From contig CAMJXD010000004.1 in the NCBI GenBank assembly GCA_946409635.1, forward strand, positions 1-64,000: a DNA stretch of 64,000 nt, read 5' to 3'. Both the position numbers and the translations under genes were made by a program. Below the pieces are notes generated by a model. That model ran no database searches. It was not told the origin of the DNA and worked only from the letters and a program-made list of their open reading frames with translations. This stretch comes from an uncultured Prevotellaceae bacterium (lineage in GTDB: Bacteria; Bacteroidota; Bacteroidia; Bacteroidales; Muribaculaceae). Of the stretch, positions 7,856-17,908 are shown one piece after another; positions within the stretch are counted from its first letter, which is position 1, and every line of letters begins with the position of its first letter.

Positions 7856-9727
7856 CTAGTGGGGATAGAGCTTGCGCAGCAGGTCGCTGCGGTGGATGCG
7901 TTTCAGAGCTGCGGTGATAGCGGCACGGTTCTTGCGGTCGTACCAGAAGAAGAACAGCCTCTGGGCCTGTTTCTCGATCGGGGTCTTGGCGCAATAGACG
8001 GGCTGCAGGGTGTAAGGGTGGAAGCCCGTGTAGTAGGTCTCGGTCGAGATTGTCATGGGGGTGGGAGTGAAGTCCTGCACCTGCTCGAGGCGGAAGTCGA
8101 GCTCCTTGGTGATGGCAGCCAGTTCGGCCATGTCGGCCTCATGGCATCCAGGATGCGACGAGATGAAGTAGGGGATGAGCTGCTGTCGCAGGTTGTACTT
8201 GACGTTCACGCGGTCGAACAGCGCCTTGAATCGCCTGAAAAGCTGGAACGAGGGTTTGCGCATGAGCGACAACACCTCGTCGCTGGTGTGCTCAGGGGCC
8301 ACCTTCAACCTGCCCGAAACATGGAAGCGAATGAGCTCCTCGTTGTACTGGGCATTCACCTTGTCGACACGCGGGTCGCCCGTGCGGTGCATCGACAGGT
8401 CGTAGCGCACGCCGCTGCCGATGAATGACTTCTTGACCTCGGGCATCGCGTCGACGGCATGGTAGATGTCAAGCAGCTGGCTGTGGTCGGTATTGAGGTT
8501 GGCGCATGGCTGCGGATGCAGGCATGAGGGGCGCTTGCACCGCTTGCATCGCTCCAGGTCCTTGCCGTGCATGCCGTACATGTTGGCACTGGGGCCACCC
8601 AGATCGCTGATGTATCCCTTGAAGTCCTGCATCTGCACCACCTGCTTGACCTCGCGCAAGATAGACTCCCTACTGCGCGAAGCGATGAACTTGCCCTGAT
8701 GGGCACTGATGGTGCAGAAGGCACACCCGCCGAAACAGCCACGGTGCATGCACACCGAGTGGCGAATCATCTCATAGGCCGGGATGCGCTTGCCTTGATA
8801 ACGGGGGTGGGGCTGACGGGTATAAGGCAGGTCGAACGAGGCATCAATCTGCTCGGTCGTCATCGGCGGATTGGTGCGGTTGACCTTGACGGCCATGTTG
8901 CCTGTTGCCTGCCACACGTTGTGGCCGTGCCACAGGTTGCTCTCGACCTCGATGGTCTTGAAGTTTCCGGCCTGGGCTTTCTTGGATTGCAGGCATTCCT
9001 CATAGCTGTGAAGGACGACGTCGGTCTCGGTGTCGGCAGGCGGCAGCTCACTCAGGGGGCGTCGCACAACCGTCTGTGGGATGTCGGTCAAGTCCTCGAT
9101 GCGCTTGCCAGCGTCCAGGGCCTGGGCAATGGCGATATTGGGCAGTTCGCCCATGCCATAGATGAGCAGGTCGGCCGGGCAGTCGGCGAGAATCGAGGGA
9201 CGCAGTCGGTCCTGCCAGTAGTCATAGTGGGCCAAACGCCTGAGCGACACCTCGATGCCGCCGGCCACCACGGGCACATCGGGGAACAGACGCTTGAGTA
9301 TTTCGCAATAGACGATGGAGGGGTAGTCGGGGCGGGCACCGGCGCGTCCGTCGGGCGTGTAGGCGTCGTCGCTGCGTTTGCGGCGAGCTGCGGTGTAGTG
9401 GTTCACCATAGAATCCATGGCTCCTGCCGACACGCCAAAGTATAGCCGGGGCTTGCCCAGCTTCTTGAAATCGCGGAGGTCGTCGCGCCAGTTGGGCTGC
9501 GGCACGATGGCGACCTTATAGCCATGGGCTTCAAGCACACGGCCAATGACCGCCGTACCCATCGACGGGTGATCGATATAAGCATCGCCCGAGAACAGAA
9601 TTACGTCGGCTTGTTCCCATCCCAGGTGATCCATCTCCTTCCTGGTCGTGGGCAGCCATTGTCCCTTGATGCGGTGGTCGTCGCCGTGATGGGGCTTGGG
9701 GTTGCTATGTGCTTGATGTTGGCTCAT
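7856..9727 (-). CDS. ygiQ: YgiQ-family radical SAM protein
   Basis: A 623-residue protein of the YgiQ (UPF0313) family. The radical SAM cluster motif CFGGCAFC gives cysteines 331, 335 and 338, preceded by SVCMHRG. The N-terminus (FLPTTRKEM-like start, SGDAYIDHPS, then VSAGAMDSMVNHYT) and VPVVAGGIE fit the family well. It binds a 4Fe-4S cluster and SAM; the substrate is unknown. A later CKRCKRPSCLHPQPC stretch may bind a second metal site, as in family members. The start codon overlaps the end of uvrB by four bases (ATGA type), which implies translational coupling with the DNA repair gene. Confidence 0.92.
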   Translation of the reverse strand: MSQHQAHSNPKPHHGDDHRIKGQWLPTTRKEMDHLGWEQADVILFSGDAYIDHPSMGTAVIGRVLEAHGYKVAIVPQPNWRDDLRDFKKLGKPRLYFGVSAGAMDSMVNHYTAARRKRSDDAYTPDGRAGARPDYPSIVYCEILKRLFPDVPVVAGGIEVSLRRLAHYDYWQDRLRPSILADCPADLLIYGMGELPNIAIAQALDAGKRIEDLTDIPQTVVRRPLSELPPADTETDVVLHSYEECLQSKKAQAGNFKTIEVESNLWHGHNVWQATGNMAVKVNRTNPPMTTEQIDASFDLPYTRQPHPRYQGKRIPAYEMIRHSVCMHRGCFGGCAFCTISAHQGKFIASRSRESILREVKQVVQMQDFKGYISDLGGPSANMYGMHGKDLERCKRCKRPSCLHPQPCANLNTDHSQLLDIYHAVDAMPEVKKSFIGSGVRYDLSMHRTGDPRVDKVNAQYNEELIRFHVSGRLKVAPEHTSDEVLSLMRKPSFQLFRRFKALFDRVNVKYNLRQQLIPYFISSHPGCHEADMAELAAITKELDFRLEQVQDFTPTPMTISTETYYTGFHPYTLQPVYCAKTPIEKQAQRLFFFWYDRKNRAAITAALKRIHRSDLLRKLYPH

Positions 9728-11805
9728 TCTCGGTCCTTGAGCATGTCTTGGAGTTTCAGGATCTCGTCGCGGTACTGAGCCGCCTCGAGGAAGTCCATGC
9801 GCTTGGCCGCTTCGACCATCTGGGTCTTGAGGCGGTCGATGGCTGCCTGCATGTCCTTGCTGCTCATGTAGGCGACAATCGGATCGGCCGCTACACCCGC
9901 ACTGGTGTTAAACTCCTGGGTATAGCGCATGCTGGGTGCCGCCTTGGGCGTAGCACCTGGCGTGGGTGACTGGTTGTGGCGGCTGGTGGCTGCCGGATGG
10001 TGCATGTCGGTGTCCTGGCCGATGATGGCGGTGCGGGCCTTGATGATGGCCGTGGGCGTGATGCCATGTTCCTCGTTGTACTTGAGCTGCAGGGAGCGCC
10101 TGCGCTCGGTCTCGTCGATGGTCTGCCGCATGGAGTCGGTGATGTTGTCGGCATACATGATGACGGTGCCGTTGAGGTTGCGGGCGGCGCGTCCGGCCGT
10201 CTGGGTGAGTGAACGACGGCTGCGCAGGAAACCCTCCTTGTCGGCATCAAGAATCGCCACGAGTGATACCTCGGGCAGGTCAAGACCCTCGCGCAGCAAG
10301 TTCACGCCCACAAGCACGTCGATGGCACCGGCGCGCAGGTTGTCGATGATCTCGATGCGTTCCATCGTCTCCACATCGCTGTGCATATAGGCGGTGCGGA
10401 TGTCCAGTTTCTTGAGGTAGTCGCTCAACTCTTCGGCCATGCGCTTGGTGAGGGTGGTGACCAAGGTGCGCTCGCCGCGCTCGATGCGCAGCTGCACTTC
10501 CTCAACCAGGTCGTCGACCTGGCCTTGTGATGGGCGAACAATGATCTGCGGGTCGAGCAGGCCCGTGGGTCGGATGAGCTGCTCGGTAATGACACCCTCG
10601 CTCATGTTGAGCTCATAGTCGGCAGGTGTCGCACTCACATAGATGGTTTGATGCGTCAGTTGCTCAAATTCCTCGAAGCGTAGCGGACGGTTGTCGAGAG
10701 CAGCCTCAAGACGGAAACCGTAGTGCACCAGATTGGTCTTACGCGACTGGTCGCCGCCATACATGGCGCGTATCTGGGGCACGGTGACGTGGCTCTCGTC
10801 GATGATGGTGAGAAAATCGTCGGGGAAATAGTCCAGCAGGCAGAATGGGCGCATGCCGGGACGGCGGCCATCAAAGTAGCGGCTATAGTTCTCGATGCCA
10901 GAGCAGTAACCGACTTCGCGCATCATCTCCATGTCGTAGGTCACGCGCTCGTTGAGGCGCTTGGCCTCGGCAAAGCGGTTCTCGCGGGCAAAGGCTGCCA
11001 CCTGATTCTCGCGGTCGAGATCAATCTGGCCCATGGCGGCGCGCATGCGTTCCTTGGTGGTGACGAAGATGTTGGCCGGGAAAATCTTGAAGCCCTCGAC
11101 GTCCTGGGTGGGCATCTGAGTGGAGCTGTCGAGAATCTGGATACGCTCAATCTCGTTGCCCCAGAAGATGATGCGCAGCATGATGTCCTCGTCGCTGAGG
11201 AAGACGTCGACCGTGTCGCCCTTGACGCGGAAGGTGCCCATCTGCAACTCGGTGTCGCTGCGCGAGTACAGGGCGTCGACCAAGCGGTGCAACAGCTCGT
11301 CGCGGCCTATCTGGTCGCCCACCCGCAGCTCTATGGCATTGGCGGTGATGTCTTCGGGGTTGCCCATTCCGTAGAGGCACGAGACGCTAGAGACCACCAC
11401 GATATCGCGGCGGCCGCTCAGCAGGGCTGTCACAGTAGACAAGCGCAGGCGCTCAATCTCGTCGTTGATGGCGAGGTCCTTCTCGATGTATTTGTCGGTC
11501 GAGGGAATATAGGCCTCGGGCTGGTAGTAGTCATAGTAGGAGACGAAGTAATGAACCGCATTCTCGGGAAAAAAGCTCTTGAACTCGGCATAGAGCTGTG
11601 CCGCCAGCGTCTTGTTGTGCGACAAGACCAGGGTGGGGCGCCCCGTGCGCGCAATCACATTGGCCATCGTGAAGGTCTTGCCCGAACCTGTCACGCCCAG
11701 CAGTGTCTGGTAGGGAACGCCGTCGTTGACGCCATTTGAGAGTTCGTCGATTGCCTGGGGCTGGTCGCCCGTCGGCTCATATTCACTATGCAGTCTGTAT
11801 TCCAT
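9724..11805 (-). CDS. uvrB: Excinuclease ABC subunit B
   Basis: UvrB, the damage-verifying helicase-like subunit of nucleotide excision repair (693 residues from this start). The Walker A motif GVTGSGKT lies at 38-45. The beta-hairpin region includes SYYDYYQPEAYIPSTDKYIE. The QTAGRAARN helicase motif VI and a C-terminal UVR domain (about 650-690) complete the protein. A TTG start at 11817 would add four residues, but that TTG lies inside the TAACTTTGC promoter box, so ATG at 11805 is preferred. This places the start only about nine bases after the -7 box, implying a very short leader. It heads the uvrB-ygiQ-PAP2 group. Confidence 0.96.
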   Translation of the reverse strand: MEYRLHSEYEPTGDQPQAIDELSNGVNDGVPYQTLLGVTGSGKTFTMANVIARTGRPTLVLSHNKTLAAQLYAEFKSFFPENAVHYFVSYYDYYQPEAYIPSTDKYIEKDLAINDEIERLRLSTVTALLSGRRDIVVVSSVSCLYGMGNPEDITANAIELRVGDQIGRDELLHRLVDALYSRSDTELQMGTFRVKGDTVDVFLSDEDIMLRIIFWGNEIERIQILDSSTQMPTQDVEGFKIFPANIFVTTKERMRAAMGQIDLDRENQVAAFARENRFAEAKRLNERVTYDMEMMREVGYCSGIENYSRYFDGRRPGMRPFCLLDYFPDDFLTIIDESHVTVPQIRAMYGGDQSRKTNLVHYGFRLEAALDNRPLRFEEFEQLTHQTIYVSATPADYELNMSEGVITEQLIRPTGLLDPQIIVRPSQGQVDDLVEEVQLRIERGERTLVTTLTKRMAEELSDYLKKLDIRTAYMHSDVETMERIEIIDNLRAGAIDVLVGVNLLREGLDLPEVSLVAILDADKEGFLRSRRSLTQTAGRAARNLNGTVIMYADNITDSMRQTIDETERRRSLQLKYNEEHGITPTAIIKARTAIIGQDTDMHHPAATSRHNQSPTPGATPKAAPSMRYTQEFNTSAGVAADPIVAYMSSKDMQAAIDRLKTQMVEAAKRMDFLEAAQYRDEILKLQDMLKDRE

Positions 11806-11813
11806 ATCAACCT

Positions 11814-11822
11814 GCAAAGTTA
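11814..11822 (-). promoter_or_regulatory. -7 promoter box of uvrB
   Basis: On the minus strand TAACTTTGC matches TAnnTTTGC. Its last G is about nine bases before the uvrB ATG, so the transcript would have almost no leader. A possible -33 TTG is 24 bases upstream, which is longer than usual. Confidence 0.65.
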
Positions 11823-11901
11823 CGAATTAGTTTTTACTATTGCGAGCAATTAACGGGCTAAATCACCCCCGAGCTGTCCTTTCCTGCCTATTTTTAATGA
11901 G

Positions 11902-11965
11902 AAGACAAGAAAGACAAATGTGATGATTGTAAAAAGATTTGTCTTTCTTGTCCTTCTTGTCTTTT
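11902..11965. repeat. Inverted element built of 9-base repeats after lpdA
   Basis: The right arm is three consecutive 9-mers, TTGTCTTTC, TTGTCCTTC and TTGTCTTTT (11939-11965). The left arm (11904-11919) is an exact 16-base reverse complement of 11937-11952. The loop is 17 bases. It lies 13 bases after the lpdA stop on the minus strand, so it may end the glycine-cleavage transcript. Confidence 0.75.
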
Positions 11966-11978
11966 GACCGAGTTGTCG

Positions 11979-13316
11979 TCAGAACTGGCGGGCTGCAGCC
12001 AGTGTCACCTCGCTCAGGGTGGGGTGGCCGTGGATGCTGCGGGCCAGCAGGTCGACGGTAGCTCCGGCATTCATGGCGGTGACCACTTCCTGGATGAGGT
12101 CGGCAGCATGGGCGCCGCAGATGTGGCAACCCACAATCTGGCGCGTGGTGTTGTCGACAATCATCTTGAGCAGGCCGTCGGTCTCGTTCATGGCAACGGC
12201 CTTGCCGTTGCTGCGGAAGAAGGCCTTCTTCACGGTCACGTCAAGACCCTTCTCGGCGCACTGCTCTTCGGTCAAGCCAACCATGGCCAGCTCGGGCACG
12301 GTGAACACGGCGCTGGGCACGATGTCGAGTTTGATATCGTCGGCCTTGCCCATGATGGCGTGCAGTGCGCGCTGTCCCTGTGCGCTGGCGGCGTGGGCCA
12401 GCATCATGCGACCGTTGACGTCGCCGATGGCATAGATGCCGGGCACGTTGGTCATCATGTTGTCGTCCACCTCGATACCGCGGCGGCCAACGGTAACGCC
12501 CACCGCGTCAAGACCCTGGGGCAGAACGGGCTGGCGACCGACTGACATGAGCACCTTCTGGGCCGTGGCGCTCTGGGGCTTACCCTTGAGCTCATAGGAG
12601 ACGGTGTAGCCGTCCTCGCCCTGGGTGATGCCATTGACGGCAGCACTGGTGATGATCTTGATGCCGCGCTTGCTCAGGACGGTCTTCAGGCGCTTAGCCA
12701 CGTCCTTGTCAAATGGCGGCAGGATTTCCTTGCAATACTCGATGACGGTAACCTCGACACCAAACGTGCTGAACACAGCGGCAAACTCCATGCCAATGAC
12801 ACCACCGCCCACGATGCACAGGCTCTTGGGCAGCGATTCCATGGCCAGGATATCGTCGCTGGTCATGGCCAGGTCGGCGCCCTCGATGGGCAGGCCACGC
12901 GGTGCTGAACCGGTAGCGATGATGATGTTCTTGGCGCTGTATTCCTCACCGTTAACGACGACGGTGTTGGCGTCCTTGAGGACGGCCTCGCCCTTGATGG
13001 CGGTGATGCCAGGAGCACCCATGAGCATCTCAACGCCCTCGCGCAACTGCTTGACAACAGCTTCCTTGCGCTCAAAAACGGGCGCGTAGTCAAATGCCAT
13101 TTCTCCGGTCTTCACGCCCCAGACTTCGCTCTCTCGCATGAGGTTGATGACCTCGGCATTGCGGCACAGGGCCTTGGTGGGGATGCAGCCGCGGTTCAGG
13201 CAAGTGCCACCCATGAGGTCACGCTCAACGATAGCGACCGTGAGTCCGTGAGCAGCGGCGTCGGCAGCGGTCTCGTATCCACCGGGACCTGCACCTATAA
13301 TAATAATGTCAAACAT
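11979..13316 (-). CDS. lpdA: Dihydrolipoyl dehydrogenase
   Basis: The L-protein of the glycine cleavage system (also E3 of 2-oxoacid dehydrogenases), 445 residues. It reoxidises dihydrolipoamide with NAD+. The FAD site GAGPGG is at 8-13. The redox disulfide GGTCLNRGC gives cysteines 39 and 44. The NAD-binding IVGGGVIGMEFA is mid-protein, and the catalytic pair is His431-Glu436 (HPTLSE). Length is normal. It is the last gene of the minus-strand gcv group, separated from gcvPB by a repeat element of about 70 bases. Confidence 0.96.
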   Translation of the reverse strand: MFDIIIIGAGPGGYETAADAAAHGLTVAIVERDLMGGTCLNRGCIPTKALCRNAEVINLMRESEVWGVKTGEMAFDYAPVFERKEAVVKQLREGVEMLMGAPGITAIKGEAVLKDANTVVVNGEEYSAKNIIIATGSAPRGLPIEGADLAMTSDDILAMESLPKSLCIVGGGVIGMEFAAVFSTFGVEVTVIEYCKEILPPFDKDVAKRLKTVLSKRGIKIITSAAVNGITQGEDGYTVSYELKGKPQSATAQKVLMSVGRQPVLPQGLDAVGVTVGRRGIEVDDNMMTNVPGIYAIGDVNGRMMLAHAASAQGQRALHAIMGKADDIKLDIVPSAVFTVPELAMVGLTEEQCAEKGLDVTVKKAFFRSNGKAVAMNETDGLLKMIVDNTTRQIVGCHICGAHAADLIQEVVTAMNAGATVDLLARSIHGHPTLSEVTLAAARQF

Positions 13317-13348
13317 AGTTCAAATCAGATTAAATGTTTTAACGAAAC

Positions 13349-13418
13349 CTCACGCTAAGCCGCAAAGTCGCTAAGGAATGATAACTTAAAACTTAGCGTC
13401 TTAGCGACTTAGCGTGAG
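13349..13418. repeat. Inverted element built of 8-base repeats between gcvPB and lpdA
   Basis: The left arm contains ACGCTAAG, CCGCAAAG and TCGCTAAG in succession. The right arm contains CTTAGCGT, CTTAGCGA and CTTAGCGT (13392-13415), followed by GAG that extends the pairing. The arms are reverse complements with one repeat unit offset or mutated. It lies just after the gcvPB stop at 13436. Confidence 0.75.
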
Positions 13419-13435
13419 TGAACGGTAGTCAGTGT

Positions 13436-14920
13436 TTACTGGTTGTCGGCCACAAGCTCGCGCCAGGTCACGATGGGATGCAGGGCGGCCTGGGTGTCGT
13501 CGAGTCGGCGCACGGGCGTGTTGTGGGGAGCCGTCTTCACCATCTCGGGATCATCCTTGGCCTCCTGAGCGATGACGCGCATGATGCGGATGAACTCGTC
13601 GAGGGTCTGCTTGCTCTCGTTCTCGGTGGGCTCAACCATGAGCGCCTCGTGGAACAGCAAGGGGAAGTAGATGGTGGGGGCATGGAAGCCATAGTCGAGT
13701 AGGCGCTTGGCCACGTCGAGCGTGGTCACGCCAGTGGATTTGTCCTTCAAGCCGTCGTAGACAAACTCGTGCTTGCACACGCCGCCGATGGGCAGTTCAT
13801 AGACGTCTTTCAGCGACTCCTTGATGTAGTTGGCGTTGAGGGTTGCCAGCGGGCCGACCCACTTGAGCTGGTCGCGGCCCAGGGTCAGGATATAGGCCAG
13901 GGCGCGCATCATCACGCCGAAGTTGCCCAGGTGACCGCTGATGCTGCCGATGGACTTGTCGCTGCACTCGAGCTTGAAGTAGTCGTAATCCTCTTCCTCG
14001 ACCTTGACGACACGGGGATTGGGGAGCAGGTGCTCCAGACCCTCGCGCACGCCTACGGGACCACTGCCAGGACCGCCGCCACCGTGAGGCGTCGAGAAGG
14101 TCTTGTGCAGGTTGATGTGCATGATGTCAAAGCCGATGTCTCCGGGACGCACCTTGCCCAGCATGGGGTTGAGGTTAGCGCCGTCGTAGTACATGAGACC
14201 GCCGCAATCGTGGACAGCCTTGGCAATCTCGGCAATGTTGTGCTCAAAGATACCCAGCGTGTTGGGGTTGGTCATCATCATGCCAGCAATGGTGTCGTCG
14301 AGCAGGGGACGCAGGTCGTCAACATCGACGGTGCCGTCGGGACGGCTTTTCACGACCACCACCTCCATGCCGCAAACGGCCGAGCTGGCGGGGTTGGTGC
14401 CATGGGCACTGTCGGGGATGATGACCTTGGTGCGCTTCATGTCGCCGCGCTCCATGTGGTAGCCACGCATAATCATCAGGCCGGTCAATTCACCGTGAGC
14501 ACCGGCAAAGGGGTTCAGAGTGAATTCCTTGAGGCCCGAAATCTCGGCCAGACTGGTCTGCAGGAAGTAGTAAACGGCGAGGGCACCCTGCGTGGTCTCG
14601 GGATTCTGCAGCGGGTGCAGGCCCGTGAACTCGCGGTGGGCGGCGATTTCCTCGTTGATCTTGGGATTGTACTTCATGGTGCAGGAGCCCAGGGGATAGA
14701 AGCCCGTGTCCACACCGAAGTTGTTGTTACTCATGTTGGTATAGTGGCGCACGACGCTGAGCTCATCGACCTCGGGCAGCAGGGGCGCGTTTTCGCGCAT
14801 CAGCTCCTTGGGCAGGTCGCTCATCTTGTACTCGTCACACCTGTTCTCGGGCAGGGAATAACCCTGACGGCCACTTTGAGACAACTCAAATATGAGTTTA
14901 CCGTAAAATGTGTTATTCAT
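13436..14920 (-). CDS. gcvPB: Glycine dehydrogenase (decarboxylating) subunit 2
   Basis: The PLP-carrying half of a split P-protein (494 residues). The PLP lysine is Lys273 in HINLHKTFSTPHGGGGPG; SAHGTNPASS and YDGANLN are the other cofactor-site blocks. P-protein decarboxylates glycine and passes the aminomethyl group to lipoylated GcvH. It lies four bases downstream of gcvPA and is likely translationally coupled to it; two-subunit P-proteins work as a heterotetramer. Length and motifs are normal. Confidence 0.95.
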   Translation of the reverse strand: MNNTFYGKLIFELSQSGRQGYSLPENRCDEYKMSDLPKELMRENAPLLPEVDELSVVRHYTNMSNNNFGVDTGFYPLGSCTMKYNPKINEEIAAHREFTGLHPLQNPETTQGALAVYYFLQTSLAEISGLKEFTLNPFAGAHGELTGLMIMRGYHMERGDMKRTKVIIPDSAHGTNPASSAVCGMEVVVVKSRPDGTVDVDDLRPLLDDTIAGMMMTNPNTLGIFEHNIAEIAKAVHDCGGLMYYDGANLNPMLGKVRPGDIGFDIMHINLHKTFSTPHGGGGPGSGPVGVREGLEHLLPNPRVVKVEEEDYDYFKLECSDKSIGSISGHLGNFGVMMRALAYILTLGRDQLKWVGPLATLNANYIKESLKDVYELPIGGVCKHEFVYDGLKDKSTGVTTLDVAKRLLDYGFHAPTIYFPLLFHEALMVEPTENESKQTLDEFIRIMRVIAQEAKDDPEMVKTAPHNTPVRRLDDTQAALHPIVTWRELVADNQ

Positions 14921-14924
14921 AACT

Positions 14925-16271
<1,347 letters not shown>

Positions 16272-16298
16272 TGTAATTCAGTTCTCTGGTTTTAAATA

Positions 16299-16344
16299 CT
16301 TTGTTCTAGACAATCTAGCTGTTTCCAGATAATCTAGAACAAAG
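16299..16344. repeat. Inverted repeat between gcvH and gcvPA
   Basis: Perfect 12-base outer arms (CTTTGTTCTAGA and TCTAGAACAAAG) flank a centre with two further TCTAG-related copies. It follows the gcvH stop by 22 bases on the minus strand and may attenuate the operon or act as an RNA-stability hairpin. Confidence 0.7.
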
Positions 16345-16366
16345 GATAAGATTTGTTTGTTGACAA

Positions 16367-16747
16367 TTACTCGCCGATCATGGCCTTGTAGGCAGCTGCA
16401 TCCATCAGGTTGTCGAGCTCGCTCTTATCGCTGAGCTGTACCTTGATGATCCAGTTCTCGAAGGCGTCCTTGTTGATCAGACCGGGCTCGTCCTCGAGGG
16501 CCTCGTTGACCTCGACAACGGTGCCGCTCACGGGCGACATCAGGTCGCTGGCAGCCTTGACGCTCTCAACGGCGCCGAAGTCCTCGCCTGCGGTAACCTC
16601 GTCGTCAACCTCGGGCATGTCAACGTAGACCACGTTGCCCAGCTCGTGCTGTGCATAGTCGGTGATGCCGATGAAACCGAAGTCGCCTTCAACCTTTACA
16701 TACTCATGTGACTCGCTGTAGTAGAGTCCGTCGATAATCTTACTCAT
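16367..16747 (-). CDS. gcvH: Glycine cleavage system H protein
   Basis: The lipoyl carrier of the glycine cleavage system (126 residues). The lipoylation site is Lys64 in GAVESVKAASDLMSP, and the preceding GNVVYVDMPEVDDEV block is typical. It shuttles the aminomethyl group from P-protein to T-protein and the reduced lipoate to LpdA. It lies between gcvT and gcvPA. The lipoate ligase gene two genes upstream (lplA) would supply its cofactor. Confidence 0.97.
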   Translation of the reverse strand: MSKIIDGLYYSESHEYVKVEGDFGFIGITDYAQHELGNVVYVDMPEVDDEVTAGEDFGAVESVKAASDLMSPVSGTVVEVNEALEDEPGLINKDAFENWIIKVQLSDKSELDNLMDAAAYKAMIGE

Positions 16748-16795
16748 TGTGTTATAAGGATTTAATTGATTAATATGATGTTTCTTGAAATGAAA

Positions 16796-17893
16796 TTACT
16801 TCTTGTAGTTGGGGGTGTAGAAGCGCTTCTTGACCACGGTTGCGGGGAAGACTTTCTTGCGGATGCGCACGCTCAGGGTGTTGCCCAGGGCGCCAACGGC
16901 GCGGTCAACCAGCGCAAATGCAACGCTCTTGTCGAGCGAGATGCTGTGATAACCCGTGGTGATGTAGCCCACAACGTTCTCGCCGTCGAGTACCTCATAG
17001 CCGTGGCGAGGAATGGCCTTGCCCTCGAGCTCGAGGCCGACCAGCTTCTTGGGGGTGCCTTCGGCCTTCTGCTGGGCGCAGGCATCGCGACCGATGAATC
17101 CACCTTCCTTGTCGAGCTTCACAAACATGCCGAAGGTGGCAGCGATGGGCGAGATCTCGGGGGTGAGCTCATCGCCGTAAAGGGGCAGACCAGCCTCAAA
17201 GCGCAGGGTGTCGCGGCAACCCAGACCGCAGGCCTGAACGCCGGCTTCCATGAGCATGTCCCACATCTTGCAGATGATGGCGGGATCGGCATACACCTCA
17301 AAACCATCCTCGCCGGTGTAACCGGTGCGGCTCACGATGATGGTCTTGCCGTCGTACTCAAGTTTCTTGAACGTGTAGAACGTGAGGTCGGTGGTGTCGA
17401 TGCCCAGCACGGCGCCCATGGTCTTCTCGGCCTCGGGGCCCTGGACAGCAATCTGGCCGTAGAGCTCACTCTGGTGGTCAACCTTGACGTCGAAGTTCTT
17501 GGCCTGCTCCATGATCCAAGCCACATCCTTGTCGATGTTGGCAGCGTTGATCACGAGGAAGTAGTCGTTGTCGTCGACGCGGTAAACCAGCAGGTCGTCA
17601 ACGGTGCCGCCGTCAGGGTAAAGCATCATGCCGTACAGGATTTGGCCGGCTTTGATGGCGTTGATGTCGTTGGTGAAGATGTAGTTGGTGAACTTGGCAG
17701 CGTCGGGGCCGGTGATTTCCACCTCACCCATGTGGGACACGTCAAACACACCCACCTTGTGGCGCACTGCATTGTGCTCGGTGGTGATATCTACATACTG
17801 GATGGGCATGTCGTAACCAGCGAATGGGGACATGAGAGCGCCTTGCGCTACGTGCCTGTCGTGCAGACAGGTAACTTTGATTTCTTCAGTCAC
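16796..17893 (-). CDS. gcvT: Aminomethyltransferase (glycine cleavage T protein)
   Basis: T-protein (365 residues), which transfers the methylene group from GcvH-bound aminomethyl-lipoate to tetrahydrofolate and releases ammonia. The N-terminal folate-binding region has MPIQYVDITTEHNAVRHKVGVFDVSHMGEV, and VSRTGYTGEDGFEVY and FEAGLPLYG follow later, all family hallmarks. The C-terminus IRKKVFPATVVKKRFY fits. It is 15 bases downstream of lplA and 48 upstream of gcvH, so the six genes are probably one unit. Confidence 0.96.
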   Translation of the reverse strand: MTEEIKVTCLHDRHVAQGALMSPFAGYDMPIQYVDITTEHNAVRHKVGVFDVSHMGEVEITGPDAAKFTNYIFTNDINAIKAGQILYGMMLYPDGGTVDDLLVYRVDDNDYFLVINAANIDKDVAWIMEQAKNFDVKVDHQSELYGQIAVQGPEAEKTMGAVLGIDTTDLTFYTFKKLEYDGKTIIVSRTGYTGEDGFEVYADPAIICKMWDMLMEAGVQACGLGCRDTLRFEAGLPLYGDELTPEISPIAATFGMFVKLDKEGGFIGRDACAQQKAEGTPKKLVGLELEGKAIPRHGYEVLDGENVVGYITTGYHSISLDKSVAFALVDRAVGALGNTLSVRIRKKVFPATVVKKRFYTPNYKK

Positions 17894-17908
17894 GGTTTAA
17901 AATGGTTT

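Noticed and set aside
11805-11817. TTG start for UvrB at 11817.
   Set aside because: The TTG is part of the TAACTTTGC promoter box; the ATG at 11805 gives the normal MEYRLHSEYEPTGDQ N-terminus.
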